A stretch of DNA of 64,000 bases, taken from assembly GCF_013694365.1 (NCBI RefSeq), contig NZ_CP059275.1, positions 1,054,001-1,118,000 of the forward strand, in the 5' to 3' direction. The notes under the pieces were generated by a model that saw only the letters and a list, made by a program, of their open reading frames with translations, did not search any database and had not been told where the DNA came from. Position 1 is the stretch's first letter; each line of letters begins with the position of its first letter. This DNA is from Limosilactobacillus reuteri. Its GTDB lineage: Bacteria; Bacillota; Bacilli; Lactobacillales; Lactobacillaceae. This document shows positions 60,760 through 64,000 of the stretch, piece by piece. Position numbers and translations under genes: made by a program.

Positions 60760-62307
60760 ATGAAGCTAATTCGATTAAGTAATCTAATAATTAATTTCTT
60801 TCTAGTAATTTTAGTTGTAGTATCTATAATAGGTGCCATTGTGGTTTTACCGACTATTATTGGAAGATCCTCTAAACTAATAGTGTTGATCAGTATCGTT
60901 TTGATAATGCTGATAGCTTTTATAGGTACATATTGGGGAAAGAGCGTTTATTTGGCAAAGAAAATAAGAAAATTTATAGTATTGAATAAACGCGTTTTTC
61001 TAGTTCTATTTTTTCTAGTTACGATTCTTTGGCAATTTATGATTGTGATGTCGCTAGCTGGAAGTACTACATGGGATCCTTCTATAATAGTGAGAGCAGC
61101 TGCTGGTCATAGTTATTGGGTAAAAGACTATTTTTCTTTTTATCCAAATACGTTATTATTGCTGTTTTTTGAGCATTTTGTTTATATAGTTGCAGGGCAC
61201 CCTAGATTAATAACACTAACTAAGATTCTTAATATTATAAACTTGCTGTTATTGGATACGTCATTACTTATTTTATTCTCTTCGCTAAAAAAAACATTTG
61301 GCAAAAAAATATCTGTAGTCTCAGCTTTTTTCTTTTGGACTTTAATAGTTATTTCTCCACTAATAGCAATACCATATAGTGATATTTGGGCCTTATTTTT
61401 TAGTACTATTACCCTAGCAATGGGTTATCGTGTTATAAGAACATCTAATTTTGGTAAAAAAGGTTATCTATGCCTTGGGCTTGGGACATTATTAGCTATT
61501 TCCTATTTAGTAAAACCGAGTTTGATGGTATATATGGTTGCTTGGATATTAATGGGATTTGTTGAGATGACGAATAGAAAAATCAGCAAAAAGCATTTTT
61601 TTATTTTAATTATTTTCGTAATTTTACCGTTAATTATAATTCCTGTGTTCAACAGTGCAGCTTCTCATACCAGTCTTGTAAAAGTTGAAAAGGAAAGAGC
61701 CATGACTCTTACACACTATATGGCAATGGGACTAGCACAAGGTGGAGGATATAATGAACAGGATGTTTTGCTTAATGAAAAAATTAAAGATCAAAGTAAA
61801 AGAAATCAAATGAACATTAACCTTATAAAAGAAAGATTGCACGAGAAACAAGTGCTCGGCTATACTAAGTTTTTATTCAATAAACAAATTTCTAATACGT
61901 CTGATGCTACTTTTGGTTGGCGAAATGATGGTGGCGAAGTTGGCTTTTTGATACCATATTCGAATTCTAAGAATCCTTTGATAGCAAAAATTCAAAAAAC
62001 ATACGTTTCGGATACTTCAGGAAAGGATTGGTCTGGGAATAGTTTAATTGTACAAAGTCTATGGATAGTTGTACTATTGTGTATTTTAGCTACTTTACCG
62101 AATTCGCAAATAGAAGTACAGTTATTAAAGTATGTAGTAAGTGGCGGAATGATATTTTTGCTTTTATTTGAAGGCGGAAGAAGTAGATACCTAATTCAAT
62201 TTCTCCCATTCATTACTACTTTAGCAGGAATTGGATTTGTGAATATAGTTGAGATATTTAAAAATAATATTTACTATATAAGAAATGTAAGGAAGGATGA
62301 ATGTTAA
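60760..62307 (+). CDS. Multi-membrane GT39/GT-C-like glycosyltransferase candidate
   Basis: 515 residues with about eleven membrane segments. After TM3 an outer loop reads STTWDPSIIVRAAAGHSYWVKDYFSFYPNTLL near 101-132: an Asp in the first loop followed by a Tyr-Pro-Asn, as in GT39/PMT-like proteins. IAIPYSDIWALFFSTI near 203-218 is another conserved-looking piece. It is a plausible transferase of polyprenyl-phosphate-linked sugar to EPS, next to a matching GT2 gene. Native 4-bp overlap (ATGA) with the previous gene. Confidence 0.72.
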   Translation: MKLIRLSNLIINFFLVILVVVSIIGAIVVLPTIIGRSSKLIVLISIVLIMLIAFIGTYWGKSVYLAKKIRKFIVLNKRVFLVLFFLVTILWQFMIVMSLAGSTTWDPSIIVRAAAGHSYWVKDYFSFYPNTLLLLFFEHFVYIVAGHPRLITLTKILNIINLLLLDTSLLILFSSLKKTFGKKISVVSAFFFWTLIVISPLIAIPYSDIWALFFSTITLAMGYRVIRTSNFGKKGYLCLGLGTLLAISYLVKPSLMVYMVAWILMGFVEMTNRKISKKHFFILIIFVILPLIIIPVFNSAASHTSLVKVEKERAMTLTHYMAMGLAQGGGYNEQDVLLNEKIKDQSKRNQMNINLIKERLHEKQVLGYTKFLFNKQISNTSDATFGWRNDGGEVGFLIPYSNSKNPLIAKIQKTYVSDTSGKDWSGNSLIVQSLWIVVLLCILATLPNSQIEVQLLKYVVSGGMIFLLLFEGGRSRYLIQFLPFITTLAGIGFVNIVEIFKNNIYYIRNVRKDEC

Positions 62308-63243
62308 GTGGATAGAATTGCTATATTAATTCCCTGTTTCAACGAATCAAAAACAATAAAAAAAGTTGTTGAAGATTGCCTGAAAAGTGTTTCGTCAATT
62401 CCTAATTCTAAAGTTTACGTATATGATAATAATTCTACAGACAATACGGCAGAACTTGCAAAAAAAGCTGGGGCAATTGTTCGTTATGAACATAAACAAG
62501 GTAAAGGAAACGTTATTAGGAGAATGTTTCGCGAAGTTAATGCTGAATGCTATATTATGATTGATGGTGATGATACATATCCAGCTGAAGAAATACCTAA
62601 AATGGCTAATTACATTTTAAAAGATAAATATGATATGGTAATTGGTGATCGCCTTAGTTCTAGCTATTTTACTGAAAATAAGCGAGCTTTTCATGGGATC
62701 GGTAATAAACTAGTACGATGGAGTATTAATTTTTTCTTTAAAAATGATATCAAGGATATTATGACTGGATATCGGGCTTTTAGTTTGGAGTTTGTCAAGA
62801 CTTATCCAGTGTTATCACGTGGATTTGAAATTGAAACAGAAATGAGTATTTTTGCTATAGTGAATAATATGGCAATTAAAAACTATGTAATTGATTATCG
62901 TGATCGGCCTATGGGAAGCGTCTCAAAGCTAAATACTTTTTCCGATGGATTTAGGGTTCTTAGGTTAATATTTACTTTATACCGGAATCATAAGCCCTTT
63001 AATTTCTACGGTATACTATCGTTAATACTGATGATCATATCGATAGCAGTATTTATTCCACGTGTATGGATTCCATATAGGATGACTGGAGTTGTTGCAA
63101 ACATGCCGACACTTATTATATGTGGCTTTTGCGCAATAGCAGCTATAATCTCTTTTTACAGTGGATTAACACTAGATGCTATTCAACGGCAGGAGAGAAG
63201 GGAATTTGAATTTAGATTGCAAGAAGTACGTAAGTTTTTTTAA
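62308..63243 (+). CDS. GT2 glycosyltransferase with C-terminal membrane helices (DPM1/polyprenyl-phosphate type)
   Basis: 311 residues with GTG start: ILIPCFNESKTIKKVVEDCL near 5-24, YDNNSTDNTAELAKKAGA near 39-56, QGKGNVIRRMF near 65-75, IDGDDTYPAEEI near 87-98 and MTGYRAFSLEFVKTYPVLSRGFEIETEM near 152-179, then two membrane helices (about 231-251 and 270-290). The layout is that of enzymes charging a polyprenyl phosphate with a sugar. The upstream gene's end AAGGAAGGATG is a suitable ribosome binding site, so these two genes are probably translated in series. Confidence 0.9.
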   Translation: MDRIAILIPCFNESKTIKKVVEDCLKSVSSIPNSKVYVYDNNSTDNTAELAKKAGAIVRYEHKQGKGNVIRRMFREVNAECYIMIDGDDTYPAEEIPKMANYILKDKYDMVIGDRLSSSYFTENKRAFHGIGNKLVRWSINFFFKNDIKDIMTGYRAFSLEFVKTYPVLSRGFEIETEMSIFAIVNNMAIKNYVIDYRDRPMGSVSKLNTFSDGFRVLRLIFTLYRNHKPFNFYGILSLILMIISIAVFIPRVWIPYRMTGVVANMPTLIICGFCAIAAIISFYSGLTLDAIQRQERREFEFRLQEVRKFF

Positions 63244-63297
63244 TTGTAGTTATGTTAGGGTAGGTAATGCTGTAAATAAAAAGGGAGGTACACATCA
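63244..63297 (+). promoter_or_regulatory. 5' leader with ribosome binding site of the surface-protein gene
   Basis: 54 bases between the stop of the GT2 gene and ATG 63298, with several stop codons in every forward frame read toward the gene. AAGGGAGG at 63281-63288 lies 9 bases before the ATG, a strong ribosome binding site. It is one of the very few stretches of real intergenic DNA in the window. Confidence 0.8.
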
Positions 63298-64000
63298 ATG
63301 AGTATTCATAAACATTATAAGATGTATAAGAAGGGAAAGAACTGGTGTTACATGGCAATTGCCACATTGGTAGTAGCAGTTGGTGCTTTATCAGTTTCAC
63401 AGGGGGTAAGTGCTGATAGTACAGTCAATACCACCAGTGTTATAGTAGCTTCACAAAAGGCACAGGACCAAACGACTGATGTTGCTGCGGAAGTAACACC
63501 TGCAACGCAAAGTACAAGTGAAACGGCTAAGCAAGATGATCAGGCTAATTCAACTACTCAAACTGATCAACAATCTTCAGCCACAAATAAGAGTGCTGTG
63601 GCTCCGCAAGCAGCCGCTCTACAGAATGGTTGGCAAACAGATAAAGGGAGTAGTTACTACTATAAAGATGGTCAAAAGGTAACTGGTCAACAAACCATTA
63701 ACGGTAGGAATTATTACTTTAATGCCCAAGGTCAGCAACAAAAGAACTATTTCTTAAACCAAGCTAACCATACTTATTACTTCCAAGCAGATGGTACCCG
63801 GTTGGATGATGGCTTCTATAACAATTGGGGTCACGCCTACTACTTCCAAAAAGATGGTTCTCGTTTAGATAATGGCTTTTATAACAATTGGGGTCACACA
63901 TACTACTTTGGTCAAGGTGGTGTTCGGTTAGACGATGGCTTCTATAATAATTGGGGCCATACTTATTACTTCCAAAAAGATGGTTCTCGTTTAGATAATG
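63298..64000 (+). CDS. KxYKxGKxW signal-peptide surface protein with repeat domain (3' truncated by window)
   Basis: Open for 234 codons to the window end. The start MSIHKHYKMYKKGKNWCYMA holds the KxYKxGKxW signal (HYKMYKKGKNW), followed by a hydrophobic core and probable cleavage after VSADS near residue 40. A Thr/Ser/Gln-rich linker (41-105) leads to cell-wall/glucan-binding-type repeats: WQTDKGSSYYYKDGQKVTG, then 63-bp (21-residue) units YYFQKDGSRLDNGFYNNWGH starting about 63778, 63841, 63904 and 63967. Such N termini precede large extracellular enzymes in L. reuteri (GH70 glucansucrases, GH68) or adhesins; the catalytic part is not in view. Confidence 0.85.
   Translation, partial: MSIHKHYKMYKKGKNWCYMAIATLVVAVGALSVSQGVSADSTVNTTSVIVASQKAQDQTTDVAAEVTPATQSTSETAKQDDQANSTTQTDQQSSATNKSAVAPQAAALQNGWQTDKGSSYYYKDGQKVTGQQTINGRNYYFNAQGQQQKNYFLNQANHTYYFQADGTRLDDGFYNNWGHAYYFQKDGSRLDNGFYNNWGHTYYFGQGGVRLDDGFYNNWGHTYYFQKDGSRLDN
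63778..64000 (+). repeat. 63-bp tandem coding repeats in the surface protein
   Basis: Four units, the last cut by the window, with a period of exactly 63 bases (the TTC/TTT phenylalanine codons at 63781, 63844, 63907, 63970). Consensus residues YYF-Q-x-DG-x-RLD-(D/N)-GFYNNWGH-x. Nucleotide identity between units is high, so copy number may vary among strains by recombination. Confidence 0.9.

Noticed and set aside
1..64000. Leaderless translation as a general feature of the organism
   Set aside because: Lack of ribosome binding sites results from missing intergenic DNA; where upstream genes end in their native neighbours, good Shine-Dalgarno sequences are present (for example AGGAGG near 25752, GGGGAG near 34961, GGAGG near 51483).
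1..64000. CRISPR array, prophage, restriction-modification or other defence island
   Set aside because: No regularly spaced direct repeats, Cas, integrase, phage structural or methyltransferase/endonuclease genes were seen.
63778..64000. 63-bp tandem units as a CRISPR or minisatellite
   Set aside because: The units are in frame, encode a consistent 21-residue wall-binding-type repeat and show codon-level variation.

Overview
The window reads as a low-GC Gram-positive lactic acid bacterium, most likely Limosilactobacillus reuteri or a close relative. The evidence is the set of families: Bacillota dnaX-recR-holB-yabA genes, a ppx-ppk-ppx2 polyphosphate cluster, class Ib nrdHEF, bifunctional adhE, a stand-alone gamma-glutamylcysteine ligase, DUF1659/DUF2922 proteins, a Lactobacillales exopolysaccharide locus and a KxYKxGKxW surface protein. 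No rRNA gene was seen, so the species is an inference from gene content.

The most important fact about this sequence is its form. Almost every gene abuts the next with zero intergenic bases and every gene is on the + strand. Some operons run in the reverse of their universal order although each gene reads forward (rplL before rplJ; rsmI...dnaX-tadA; tsaD-rimI-tsaB; DUF4097-DUF1700-PadR). Where genes overlap in nature, the overlapping bases appear twice, once at the end of one gene and once at the start of its partner (17 bp for tsaB/rimI, 8 bp for PadR/DUF1700, 17 bp at two EPS junctions). This is what results if annotated features are cut out, individually turned to coding orientation and joined in map order. 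Promoters, most ribosome binding sites, terminators and riboswitches are therefore absent, and the displayed strand and spacing should not be read as biology.

Layout: 1-2838 proline synthesis (proB-proA-proC); 2839-5151 tRNA t6A modification (tsaD, rimI, tsaB); 5152-6147 galE; 6148-10878 polyphosphate (ppx, ppk, degenerate ppx2); 10879-18348 acyl-ACP thioesterase and the conserved rsmI-yabA-holB-darA-tmk-yaaL-recR-ybaB-dnaX-tadA block; 18349-21762 nrdHEF; 21763-24399 adhE; 24400-26100 a PadR-controlled membrane cassette; 26101-27624 mscL, a small membrane protein, rplL and rplJ; 27625-30331 a UDP-GlcNAc 2-epimerase, a broken glycosyltransferase and IS200/IS605 tnpB remnants; 30332-38230 mixed metabolism (Bax-inhibitor-1 protein, gamma-glutamylcysteine ligase, 2-hydroxyacid dehydrogenase, LOG protein, DEAD helicase); 38231-38303 tRNA-Arg(CCU); 38304-45632 a second, active-site-altered epimerase paralogue, GtrA, flavodoxin, map, an aminotransferase and two APC transporters; 45633-45819 a rod-shaped structured RNA, possibly 6S RNA; 45820-47955 YihY, DUF2922/DUF1659, recX; 47956-63243 a 14-gene, AT-rich exopolysaccharide locus; 63298-64000 the start of a repeat-rich surface protein running off the window.

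The EPS locus has a priming phosphoglycosyltransferase, polymerase, chain-length protein, flippase, cytoplasmic glycosyltransferases, UDP-galactopyranose mutase (so galactofuranose is expected) and a set of envelope-facing modifiers (acyltransferase, two large multi-membrane GT-C-like proteins, and polyprenyl-phosphate-type GT2 enzymes). No wholly new defence or mobile system was found. The best biological leads are the catalytically degenerate Ppx2, the altered epimerase paralogue, the tnpB 3' end with its structured RNA, the 6S-like RNA and the extracytoplasmic glycosylation module.
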